Assembly: GCA_041169145.1 (NCBI GenBank)
Contig: JBEEJO010000051.1
Coordinates: 1-5,256, forward strand
DNA from: DATJQA01 sp041169145
GTDB lineage: Bacteria > Patescibacteriota > Minisyncoccia > UBA6257 > 2-01-FULL-56-20
Direction of reading: 5' to 3'
DNA: 5,256 nucleotides
Of the stretch, positions 1 to 5,256 are shown one piece after another. The stretch's first letter is position 1. The number at the start of each line of letters is the position of its first letter. The notes under the pieces were generated by a model. It did no database searches. It was not told the origin of the DNA and saw only the letters and a program-made list of their open reading frames with translations. Both the position numbers and the translations under genes were made by a program.

Positions 1-48
1 GTAGATAGGATTCACGTACTTCCCTTCGCCGGAATCCGTATGGTCCAT
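1..48 (-). CDS. N-terminal start of an unidentified protein, cut by the left window edge
   Basis: On the minus strand an ATG at 48-46 opens a frame with no stop to the edge, encoding MDHTDSGEGKYVNPIY. Only 16 residues are visible, so no family can be named. The start is supported by a TGG-TATACT extended -10 box (64-56) ending seven bases before the ATG, with no Shine-Dalgarno sequence. This is the same arrangement seen before recG and implies a leaderless message. The gene diverges from the tRNA. The alternative is that this is a chance open frame, which the short length cannot exclude; the well-placed promoter is the main argument for it. Confidence 0.5.
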   Translation of the reverse strand, partial: MDHTDSGEGKYVNPIY

Positions 49-77
49 TGGAAAAAGTATACCACATTTGGTAGACT
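48..77 (+). promoter_or_regulatory. Candidate promoter of the tRNA-Lys gene
   Basis: TTGGAA (48-53) and TAGACT (72-77) are separated by 18 bases, and each matches the sigma-70 consensus at four of six positions. The predicted start near 84 leaves about ten bases of 5' leader before the mature tRNA at 95, as RNase P processing would need. The site overlaps the opposite-strand -10 box, so the two promoters would be back to back. The hexamers are weak, and TATACC at 58-63 is an alternative -10. Confidence 0.3.
56..64 (-). promoter_or_regulatory. Extended -10 promoter (TGG-TATACT) of the divergent minus-strand gene
   Basis: Read on the minus strand, 64-56 gives TGG followed by TATACT, a five-of-six match to the sigma-70 -10 consensus with the TGn extension. 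No good -35 hexamer is seen 16-18 bases upstream, which an extended -10 can tolerate. Transcription should begin about seven bases after the box, which falls on or next to the ATG at 48. Confidence 0.5.
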
Positions 78-94
78 GGGGCCGGGAAATTCTC

Positions 95-167
95 GCACCC
101 ATAGCTCAGCTGGTAGAGCAGCTCCCTCTTAAGGAGACGGTCCAAGGTTCGATCCCTTGTGGGTGCA
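95..167 (+). tRNA. tRNA-Lys, anticodon CTT
   Basis: A full cloverleaf can be drawn. The acceptor stem GCACCCA (95-101) pairs with TGGGTGC (160-166), and the discriminator base is A167. The D arm is GCTC/GAGC with GG in the loop. The anticodon stem is 121-125/133-137 with loop CTCTTAA (126-132) and anticodon CTT (128-130), reading AAG lysine codons. The five-base variable loop is 138-142. The T arm is CAAGG/CCTTG around TTCGATC (148-154). CCA is not encoded, so a CCA-adding enzyme must finish it. The outermost anticodon-stem pair (G121 with A137) is a mismatch; every other stem pair is canonical. The last 14 bases of the acceptor/T-arm side recur at 329-342. Confidence 0.96.
153..166 (+). repeat. 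Direct repeat, left copy (3' end of tRNA-Lys)
   Basis: TCCCTTGTGGGTGC forms the 3' side of the T arm and the acceptor stem of the tRNA. It recurs exactly at 329-342, and with one inserted T the match extends left to the preceding GAT. This part of a tRNA gene is the usual target of tyrosine-recombinase integration, so the pair may be attachment-site-like. Confidence 0.7.
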
Positions 168-241
168 CACTTCGACTCGCCACGCTCGCTCAGTGTAAAT
201 ACCGGCGAGCGAGGTGAAGTGCCCTGAGTTTATCGAAGGGC
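168..241. repeat. Pair of REP-like palindromes in opposite orientation
   Basis: The plus-strand unit at 168-195 begins CACTTCGA and ends CTCAGTG. The minus-strand unit at 240-222 reads CCCTTCGATAAACTCAGGG. Both share a CTTCGA head and a CTCAG tail. Their closing stems differ but each is self-complementary (CACT with AGTG, CCCT with AGGG), as expected of a folding repeat family. The two units can also fold together: CACTTC (168-173) pairs with GAAGTG (216-221), and CTCGCC (176-181) with GGCGAG (204-209). The layout resembles the paired REP elements mobilised by Y1 (RAYT/IS200-like) transposases, but no transposase gene is in the window. The hairpins may also end tRNA transcription, although no T-run follows. 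Confidence 0.6.
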
Positions 242-272
242 TACTTTAGATATTGAATGGGAGCGAGTTGCT

Positions 273-306
273 GCTCGCCCGTACCGAACGGTACATTCGG
301 GCGGGC
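273..306. repeat. Strong GC-rich hairpin in the tRNA-recG spacer
   Basis: GCTCGCCCG (273-281) pairs over all nine positions with CGGGCGGGC (298-306), with one G-T pair. Above it TACC (282-285) pairs with GGTA (290-293) around a GAAC loop, and CATT (294-297) bulges out. There is no following T-run, so it is not a standard intrinsic terminator. It lies inside the segment bracketed by the tRNA-end repeats and may be another palindromic element of the same kind. Confidence 0.5.
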
Positions 307-328
307 ATAGCGACGAGCGACGTGAGAT

Positions 329-342
329 TCCCTTGTGGGTGC
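329..342 (+). repeat. Direct repeat, right copy of the tRNA-Lys 3' end
   Basis: This is an exact 14-base copy of 153-166, placed 176 bases downstream. The rest of the cloverleaf is absent: the bases 5' of it do not form D or anticodon arms, although CATAGC at 306-311 recalls CATAGC in the tRNA at 100-105. It may be the distal end left by a tRNA-targeted insertion, or the remnant of a duplicated and largely deleted tRNA. Confidence 0.6.
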
Positions 343-379
343 GCCACAACACAAAAACATCGGGTGGGAAATGCCTATC

Positions 380-392
380 CGCCATCGTGGCG
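380..392. repeat. Short inverted repeat upstream of the recG -10 box
   Basis: CGCCA-TCG-TGGCG is a perfect five-base inverted repeat with a three-base centre. It covers the place where a -35 element would lie for the TATACT at 411-416. It could be an operator half-site pair or a chance palindrome in GC-rich DNA; nothing else in the window repeats it. Confidence 0.25.
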
Positions 393-410
393 CGACGGCC
401 GGGAATTTTG

Positions 411-416
411 TATACT
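411..416 (+). promoter_or_regulatory. -10 box of recG, giving a probable leaderless mRNA
   Basis: TATACT ends eight bases before the ATG at 425, so transcription should begin at about 423-425, on or just before the start codon. There is no Shine-Dalgarno sequence in the intervening bases. The region 16-18 bases upstream holds no clear -35 hexamer. The same TATACT spacing precedes the minus-strand start at 48, which supports both assignments. Confidence 0.55.
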
Positions 417-424
417 ATCGCCGG

Positions 425-2563
425 ATGCTGACTCTTCGCACGCGTTTGGACACCATCCACGGCATCGGGCCGCGCTTTCTCGCGCGGCTGAACGCGCTCC
501 ATATTGAAACGGTCCAGGACCTCCTGTGGCACTTCCCGTTCCGCTACGAGGATTTTTCTCAGATCTATCGCGTGAGCGACCTTGAACCCGGCCAGCAAGC
601 CACGATCAGGGGCACCGTGCAGGAGATAGACGTGCGCCGCACCTGGCAGAAGCATATCGTCATTATTGAAGCGACCATCGCGGATGAGACGGGAACCATC
701 CGCGCCGTTTGGTTCAATCAGCCGTATATCAAGAACATCCTCCGCCCCGGCAAACTCGCGAATTTTTCCGGAAAGGTTTCCGTATCGGATTCCGAACACG
801 ACCTCTATCTTTCGCATCCGACCTACGAGCTCGTCGGCGCGCACGATACGCGCCACACCGGCCGGCTCGTTCCCATCTATCCCGAAACGCGGGGGCTCAC
901 CTCCAAAGGCATCCGCTTTCTCACCCAGCCCATCCTGGAGAACTTGCCGGAGATTCCCGACTGGCTGCCGGCGGACGTGCTCGCCGCCGAACACTTGCCC
1001 GATATCACGACGGCGCTCCGCACCGTCCACTTCCCCGCCGCGATAGACGACGCCATCATCGCGAAGAAACGATTCGCTTTTGAGGATCTCTTCCTGCTCC
1101 AGCTCGTGAATTTCGAACAGAAAGCGCGGCTCGCCGCCGAACGCGCGCCGGAGATACCGACGGATATCGCGCTCGTGAAGCGCATGCTCGCCCAACTTCC
1201 CTTCACGCTCACCCATTCCCAAAAACAAGCGCTCTGGGAGGTCATCCAAAATATCGGCAAGCCGCGCCCGATGAACCGCCTTCTCCAAGGCGATGTGGGG
1301 AGCGGCAAGACCGTCGTTGCCGCGCTTGCGGCCATTCTCGCCGCCCGCGCAGGTTATCAGACGACCATCATGGCGCCGACGGAAGTCCTTGCCCATCAGC
1401 ACTTCGCGACATTCAAGAACCTCCTCGCGCGCGTCACCGCCGGCGGCACGCCGACGCTCGCTCTGATCGCCGCGGGCGATACGCTGTTGCTTACGCCCGA
1501 TGGCGAGACGCCGCACGCCACGAAGCCAGCGCTCATGAAAAGCGTGAAGAGCGGCGCCGTCGATATCGTCATCGGCACGCATGCGCTCATCCAGAAATCC
1601 GTCGCGTTCAAGGACCTTGGCCTTGTCGTCATCGACGAACAGCACCGCTTCGGGGTCGACCAGCGCGCCGCACTTCTCAAAAAGAACGGCGGCGAGCTTA
1701 TTCCTCATTTCCTTTCCATGTCCGCGACGCCCATTCCCCGCACGCTCATGCTCACCGTTTTCGGCGATCTGGATCTTTCCACCATCACCGAACTGCCCGC
1801 CGGGCGGAAACCGATCGTCACCAAACTTGTGCCACCGGACGAGCGCGCGAAGACCTACGCCTTTATCCGCGGCGAGATACGAAAAGGACGCCAGGCGTTC
1901 GTCATCTGTCCGCGCATCGAGAAAGCGGCGGATGCCGATGCGGCGAAGCCGCGCCAGCAGGACTTCCTGAAGCTGGATATGAAATCCGTGAAAGAGGAAT
2001 ACGAAAAACTTTCCCAGACGGTATTTCCCGACCTTCGCGTCGCGATGCTCCACGGACAGATGAAAGCGAAAGAAAAAGAAGCGATCATGAAGGATTTCCG
2101 CGACGGACGATCGGATGTTCTCGTGAGCACCTCCGTTATCGAGGTCGGCGTGGATGTGCCGAACGCGACCATCATGATGATCGAGGGCTCGGAACGATTC
2201 GGCCTTGCCCAACTCTACCAGTTCCGCGGGCGCGTCGGCCGCGGCGAGCATCAATCCTATTGCATGCTCTTCACGGACAGCGTGACGGCCGCATCGCGCG
2301 ACCGGCTGAAGGCCATCCTGGAAGCGAAGAATGGATTCGAACTCGCCGAACACGATTTGAAGCTCCGCGGCCCCGGCGAGTTCTTGGGCGAAAAGCAAAC
2401 GGGCCTGCCGGACGTCGCGATGGCCGGACTGCAGAATCCCGAGCTCATCCGCGCAAGCCGCGCCGCGGCGGAACGGCTTCTGACGAACGATCCTGCGCTT
2501 GCGCGCGCATCGCTCCTTCGCACCCGGCTTACGGAGTTCAAGAAAGCATTACACGTGGAATAG
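425..2563 (+). CDS. recG: ATP-dependent DNA helicase RecG
   Basis: RecG is a superfamily 2 double-strand DNA translocase that reverses stalled forks and migrates branched junctions in cytoplasmic DNA repair. The 712 residues are near the family's usual length of about 690. Residues 1-230 are the wedge region: a helix-hairpin-like start (IHGIGPRFLARL, 11-22), then an OB fold. Helicase motifs follow in order: Walker A GDVGSGKT (289-296), APTE (317-320), GTHALIQ (384-390), DEQH (404-407), SATPIPRT (433-440), STSVIEVGVDVPNA (568-581) and QFRGRVGRG (599-607). The C-terminal part has the LRGPGEFLGEKQTG segment (647-660). All catalytic residues are present. The stretch between motif Ia and GTHAL is long (about 341-371) and has IAAGD where relatives often have LTGS. 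ATG 425 is chosen because it follows the -10 box and begins the conserved N-terminus; a GTG at 335 would add 30 residues from repeat DNA. The gene stands alone, convergent with the kinase gene. Confidence 0.97.
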   Translation: MLTLRTRLDTIHGIGPRFLARLNALHIETVQDLLWHFPFRYEDFSQIYRVSDLEPGQQATIRGTVQEIDVRRTWQKHIVIIEATIADETGTIRAVWFNQPYIKNILRPGKLANFSGKVSVSDSEHDLYLSHPTYELVGAHDTRHTGRLVPIYPETRGLTSKGIRFLTQPILENLPEIPDWLPADVLAAEHLPDITTALRTVHFPAAIDDAIIAKKRFAFEDLFLLQLVNFEQKARLAAERAPEIPTDIALVKRMLAQLPFTLTHSQKQALWEVIQNIGKPRPMNRLLQGDVGSGKTVVAALAAILAARAGYQTTIMAPTEVLAHQHFATFKNLLARVTAGGTPTLALIAAGDTLLLTPDGETPHATKPALMKSVKSGAVDIVIGTHALIQKSVAFKDLGLVVIDEQHRFGVDQRAALLKKNGGELIPHFLSMSATPIPRTLMLTVFGDLDLSTITELPAGRKPIVTKLVPPDERAKTYAFIRGEIRKGRQAFVICPRIEKAADADAAKPRQQDFLKLDMKSVKEEYEKLSQTVFPDLRVAMLHGQMKAKEKEAIMKDFRDGRSDVLVSTSVIEVGVDVPNATIMMIEGSERFGLAQLYQFRGRVGRGEHQSYCMLFTDSVTAASRDRLKAILEAKNGFELAEHDLKLRGPGEFLGEKQTGLPDVAMAGLQNPELIRASRAAAERLLTNDPALARASLLRTRLTEFKKALHVE

Positions 2564-2580
2564 CGTGTTTCCTCCTTAGC
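2551..2580 (+). terminator. Weak candidate terminator overlapping the recG stop
   Basis: ACACG (2551-2555) can pair with CGTGT (2564-2568) around eight bases that include the end of recG, followed by the pyrimidine-rich TTTCCTCCTT. The stem is short and the T-run interrupted, so this is a poor intrinsic terminator. The rest of the convergent spacer to 2667 contains only a five-base stem (CGAGC 2586-2590 with GCTCG 2614-2618) with a 23-base loop, and I see no gene or clear terminator for the kinase gene. Confidence 0.2.
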
Positions 2581-2667
2581 GAATTCGAGCTTCTTCGATG
2601 GGTGTCTTTGTATGCTCGTGAAGTCGGCTGCTGTTTTACCATGATTCGGCCGTAGAGATAGTTCATA

Positions 2668-5256
2668 CTAAACGACGCGCTGGGGGAAGCTCTTTTCGCC
2701 TTTTTTCTCATCGGCAGCGATCGGCAACCGAACGTGGAACGTCGTGCCCTTATTCTCCTCGGATTCAAACCATATCTTGCCGTTCAGAAGCGTTGTTGCT
2801 TTTGCGGCGATATACAGTCCCAGGCCGGTGCCGTCGGACTTGTAGAGTTTCGCGTTGGACGCGCGGGCGAACTTTTCGAATATCTTGTTGTGTTCCGCCT
2901 TGGGTATGCCGATGCCCGTATCCGAAACGTTCGCCGCGAACGACGATCCGTCCCGGCCTATGGAAATTTCGACGGTGCCGTCTTCGGGAGTATACGAGAT
3001 AGCGTTGTCAACGAGCGATTGGATGATGTTCTTGAAGGCGCTGTGGTCCGTCTTCATATTGAGCGAATCGGGGTGGTCTTTAAAAACAAGCCTGATCTTC
3101 TTTTCATCGCACATCGGACCGTATTCCTTCACGAGGTCCGTTACGAACGAGATGGCCTCCAGGTCCTGCGGTTTGATCTCGACTCCGCCCGAATCGACGC
3201 GCGATGCGTCCAAGAGGTTTTCCATAAGATTTGAAAGGCGGGTGGCGCTCGCATGGATATCGTTCATGTATTCCTTTCCCTTATCGCTCAATGGCTCGGT
3301 TTTGATGAATCTTTCCACCACCCAACGAATGCCGGTCAGCGGGGTTCGGAGCTGATGAGAGGCGAGCGAGATAAAGTCCTTCCGTTCTTGTTCGAGATTC
3401 ATTTCGCGCGTGATGTCGAAATTCACGCCGAACATTTTTATGGGTACTCCCGTCACATACCGTTCAACGTAGCCGAATGCGCGAAGGTAGCGGGTTTCTC
3501 CGTTGGGCCATACGATTCGGAATATTGTGTTGAATTCCTTCTCTCCGCTTACCGCGAGTTTAATATCCTGTTCGGCGGCCTCCCTGTCGTCCGGATGTAC
3601 CGCCTCGCGCCATGCATCGTAGGTCATGGTCATCCTATCCTGCGCCTTTATACCGTACAGCGCGTACATTTGGTCGTCCCACGAGAGCGCGTTGCTTGCT
3701 ATGTCCCACTCCCATACCCCGATCTCTGCCGACCGCGTGGCGAGCTGAAACTTTTTCGTAAGCGCCTCCAGCGCCTCCTGGATCGCCTTGCGTTCCGAGA
3801 TATCGGTGTGCGTTCCCGTTGCACGGAGGGCTTTGCCGGCGCCGTCCCGTTCGATGACTCTGCCCCGGTCGAGGATCCATTTGAAGCTGCCGTCCTTGCA
3901 CAGCATCCTGTGCTCGGATTCATAAAAATCGGTTCTTCCTTCAAGATGCGCCGCGAGGATATCCTGGACGCGCTTCAGGTCATCCGGATGAACGCGTTTC
4001 TCCCATTCGGTTACGTTGCCCTGTATCTCGTCGTCCCCGAATCCAAGCATTTCTTTCCACCGGGGAGAAAAATAGACCTGGTCGGTCACAATGTTCCAAT
4101 CCCACAGACCGTCGCGATTCCCTTCCAGAGCGAGCTTCAGGCGCTGTTCGCTCTCTTGTACTTTGGCCTCTTGCATCTTGAGCAATGTGATATCCTCTTC
4201 GGTTCCGATAAAACCTATCAGCTCTCCCTGCGCGCCCAGAATGGGAGCGATGTGCGCGATGGCATAATACAATTCACCGTTTTTCCGCCGATTGATGATC
4301 GGGCCCGAAAATGGTTCTTTGGAGATCTTCTTATTCCAAAACTCGGCATAGAACTCCCGACTCATCATTCCGCCCCACAGTCGCGGAGTGTTGCCGACGA
4401 TCTCTTCGTGCGAATAACCGGTTATCCTCTCCGCGGCCTTGTTCGCATACAGAACCACCCCGTTCGAATTCGTTATGATCGTATGGTTCGTTGAGTTTTG
4501 CAGCGCTTGAGAGAATATGTTGCCGTCTTCCAGGTTCTTCCTGATGCTCGCGAGATTGATATCCGTTGCGCGGGACGGATAGAAATTCTCGAACTCCATA
4601 TTCACCCGGGAAATGCCTCCCCGTTCGAGCTCCCCGTACACCAGGTCCACCATGCTCTGCGGACCCGTTATCCACCACCGCACATCCTCCCCGAGGCCGG
4701 CCCGTACGGAACCGACATCATTAAAAACAAATCGCTGATACGATATCCGATAATCGAACCAGTTCGAGGTCTTTTTCAGGTCCTCAAGCTCTTTCGCGAA
4801 CGGGGTCCCCTCTTCATCATTATTGAGATAAAGCAAGAAGCACTTCAGCGGGAACGATCTCTCGTGGATCGTATAGAGCATCGGCAAAAATGCCGCGATG
4901 CCGACCCCTCCGGCGATCATGATGATATTCTTATTCGATGTTTCGTCAATAATGAAACTGTGCCCGAATGGGCCGTGAATCGTTACCGTATCATTGACTT
5001 CAAGAGCGAATAGGCTTTGTTTGTATCCGCTCTCGCCGATCCTCGCAACGATCTCTATCGTATTATCGTTATTGATGGTGTTCAGAATAGAGAAAGCCCT
5101 GCGGTTTCCCTTCGAGTCGTCGATCTTCATCGTGGGGATCTCCACCCAGACGTATTGCCAAGGCAAAAACGCAAAGGGCTCACCGAACGCGAAGGTGATC
5201 TTTTTTACTCCCCGAGCTACGGCCTCGACGCGGGAAACCTTTCCCTGGAATATGCG
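2668..5256 (-). CDS. Flavin reductase-like/PAS/sensor histidine kinase fusion, 5' end beyond the window
   Basis: The frame is open from the right edge to TAG at 2670-2668, giving 862 visible residues. No true start is in view; the TTG at 5166 lies inside the reductase fold. Residues 1-228 resemble ferredoxin-NADP reductase: PWQYVWVEIP (32-41), flavin motif RAFS (53-56, RxYS type), GPFG (95-98), nucleotide-binding AGGVGIAAFLPM (115-126), and TGPQSM leading to MEFENFY (near 197-226). Three PAS domains follow at about 245-360, 370-490 and 500-620; the last two are PAS_3-like (WDW 385-387, WEW 515-517, both with VHPDD). The first lacks the LOV cysteine (GNTPRLWGG). HisKA spans about 626-690 with phospho-acceptor His634. 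HATPase_c has Asn751, DTGIGIP (779-785) and GTGLGL (809-814), so the kinase looks active. No receiver domain or membrane segment is visible. I infer a cytoplasmic redox or NAD(P)H-linked sensor; ligand and partner regulator are unknown. Confidence 0.9.
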   Translation of the reverse strand, partial: RIFQGKVSRVEAVARGVKKITFAFGEPFAFLPWQYVWVEIPTMKIDDSKGNRRAFSILNTINNDNTIEIVARIGESGYKQSLFALEVNDTVTIHGPFGHSFIIDETSNKNIIMIAGGVGIAAFLPMLYTIHERSFPLKCFLLYLNNDEEGTPFAKELEDLKKTSNWFDYRISYQRFVFNDVGSVRAGLGEDVRWWITGPQSMVDLVYGELERGGISRVNMEFENFYPSRATDINLASIRKNLEDGNIFSQALQNSTNHTIITNSNGVVLYANKAAERITGYSHEEIVGNTPRLWGGMMSREFYAEFWNKKISKEPFSGPIINRRKNGELYYAIAHIAPILGAQGELIGFIGTEEDITLLKMQEAKVQESEQRLKLALEGNRDGLWDWNIVTDQVYFSPRWKEMLGFGDDEIQGNVTEWEKRVHPDDLKRVQDILAAHLEGRTDFYESEHRMLCKDGSFKWILDRGRVIERDGAGKALRATGTHTDISERKAIQEALEALTKKFQLATRSAEIGVWEWDIASNALSWDDQMYALYGIKAQDRMTMTYDAWREAVHPDDREAAEQDIKLAVSGEKEFNTIFRIVWPNGETRYLRAFGYVERYVTGVPIKMFGVNFDITREMNLEQERKDFISLASHQLRTPLTGIRWVVERFIKTEPLSDKGKEYMNDIHASATRLSNLMENLLDASRVDSGGVEIKPQDLEAISFVTDLVKEYGPMCDEKKIRLVFKDHPDSLNMKTDHSAFKNIIQSLVDNAISYTPEDGTVEISIGRDGSSFAANVSDTGIGIPKAEHNKIFEKFARASNAKLYKSDGTGLGLYIAAKATTLLNGKIWFESEENKGTTFHVRLPIAADEKKGEKSFPQRVV

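Noticed and set aside
80..405. GGCCGGGAA occurring before both the tRNA (80-88) and recG (397-405)
   Set aside because: Nine matching GC-rich bases at different distances from the two starts are within chance expectation, and no wider similarity surrounds them.
335..424. GTG at 335 as an earlier recG start adding 30 residues
   Set aside because: The extra residues would be encoded by the tRNA-end repeat and the promoter itself. The TATACT at 411-416 lies downstream of this GTG, and the conserved RecG N-terminus begins at the ATG at 425.
253..507. 84-codon plus-strand frame across the spacer and start of recG
   Set aside because: It crosses the hairpin, the repeat and the recG promoter, then overlaps recG in another frame, and its translation resembles nothing known.
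230..2398. 722-codon open frame on the minus strand opposite recG
   Set aside because: It lies almost wholly antisense to an unmistakable recG and its translation is Arg/Gly/His/Asp-rich with no recognisable domain. GC-rich coding DNA with few TA-starting antisense codons often leaves such shadows.
2538..2643. Small minus-strand frame in the convergent spacer (ATG at 2643)
   Set aside because: It has no TATACT box or ribosome binding site, overlaps the end of recG, and its 34 residues are low-complexity Arg/Ser-rich.
3253..4494. 413-codon plus-strand frame opposite the PAS region of the kinase
   Set aside because: It is antisense to clear PAS domains and its translation shows no family signature, so it is a shadow of the kinase gene.
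4177..4524. First PAS domain as a blue-light LOV sensor
   Set aside because: The flavin-adduct cysteine motif (NCRFLQ type) is absent; the matching position reads GNTPRLWGG.
5164..5166. TTG at 5166 as the start of the kinase gene
   Set aside because: The frame continues upstream to the window edge with residues that fit the start of the reductase barrel (RIFQGKVSRVEAV, then ITFAFGEPF). The TTG falls within the conserved PWQY strand.

Overview
The window suggests a bacterium of the Candidate Phyla Radiation, most likely Parcubacteria. I base this on protein style remembered from that group, not on a search. RecG carries wording typical of it (LLWHFPFRYEDFSQIY, SMSATPIPRT, FVICPRIEK). The histidine kinase has the phospho-acceptor box FISLASHQLRTPLTGIRW. 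The tRNA has no encoded CCA. Both visible gene starts look leaderless, with TATACT 7-8 bases before ATG and no Shine-Dalgarno sequence.

Layout, left to right. Bases 1-48 hold the first 16 codons of a minus-strand gene that leaves the window on the left. A tRNA-Lys(CTT) gene (95-167, plus) diverges from it. Bases 168-424 are a non-coding spacer. It holds two REP-like palindromes in opposite orientation, another strong hairpin, and a second copy of the tRNA 3' end (329-342), so about 176 bp is bracketed by direct repeats of the tRNA end. The spacer ends with the probable recG promoter. The gene recG (425-2563, plus) encodes a complete 712-residue ATP-dependent branch-migration helicase. A 104-bp convergent spacer has no convincing terminator. 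A long minus-strand gene (stop at 2668) then runs off the right edge. Its visible 862 residues contain an FAD/NAD(P)H ferredoxin-reductase-like module, three PAS domains, and a HisKA plus HATPase_c kinase core.

The genes are not an obvious operon. The tRNA and recG are housekeeping functions. The most unusual item is the sensor kinase: a flavin reductase fold fused in one chain to PAS domains and a histidine kinase suggests a sensor coupled to NAD(P)H or flavin redox state. No response regulator lies in the window. Sampled GC content is about 60% in recG, near 47% in the reductase part of the kinase gene and about 48-63% in its PAS/kinase part.
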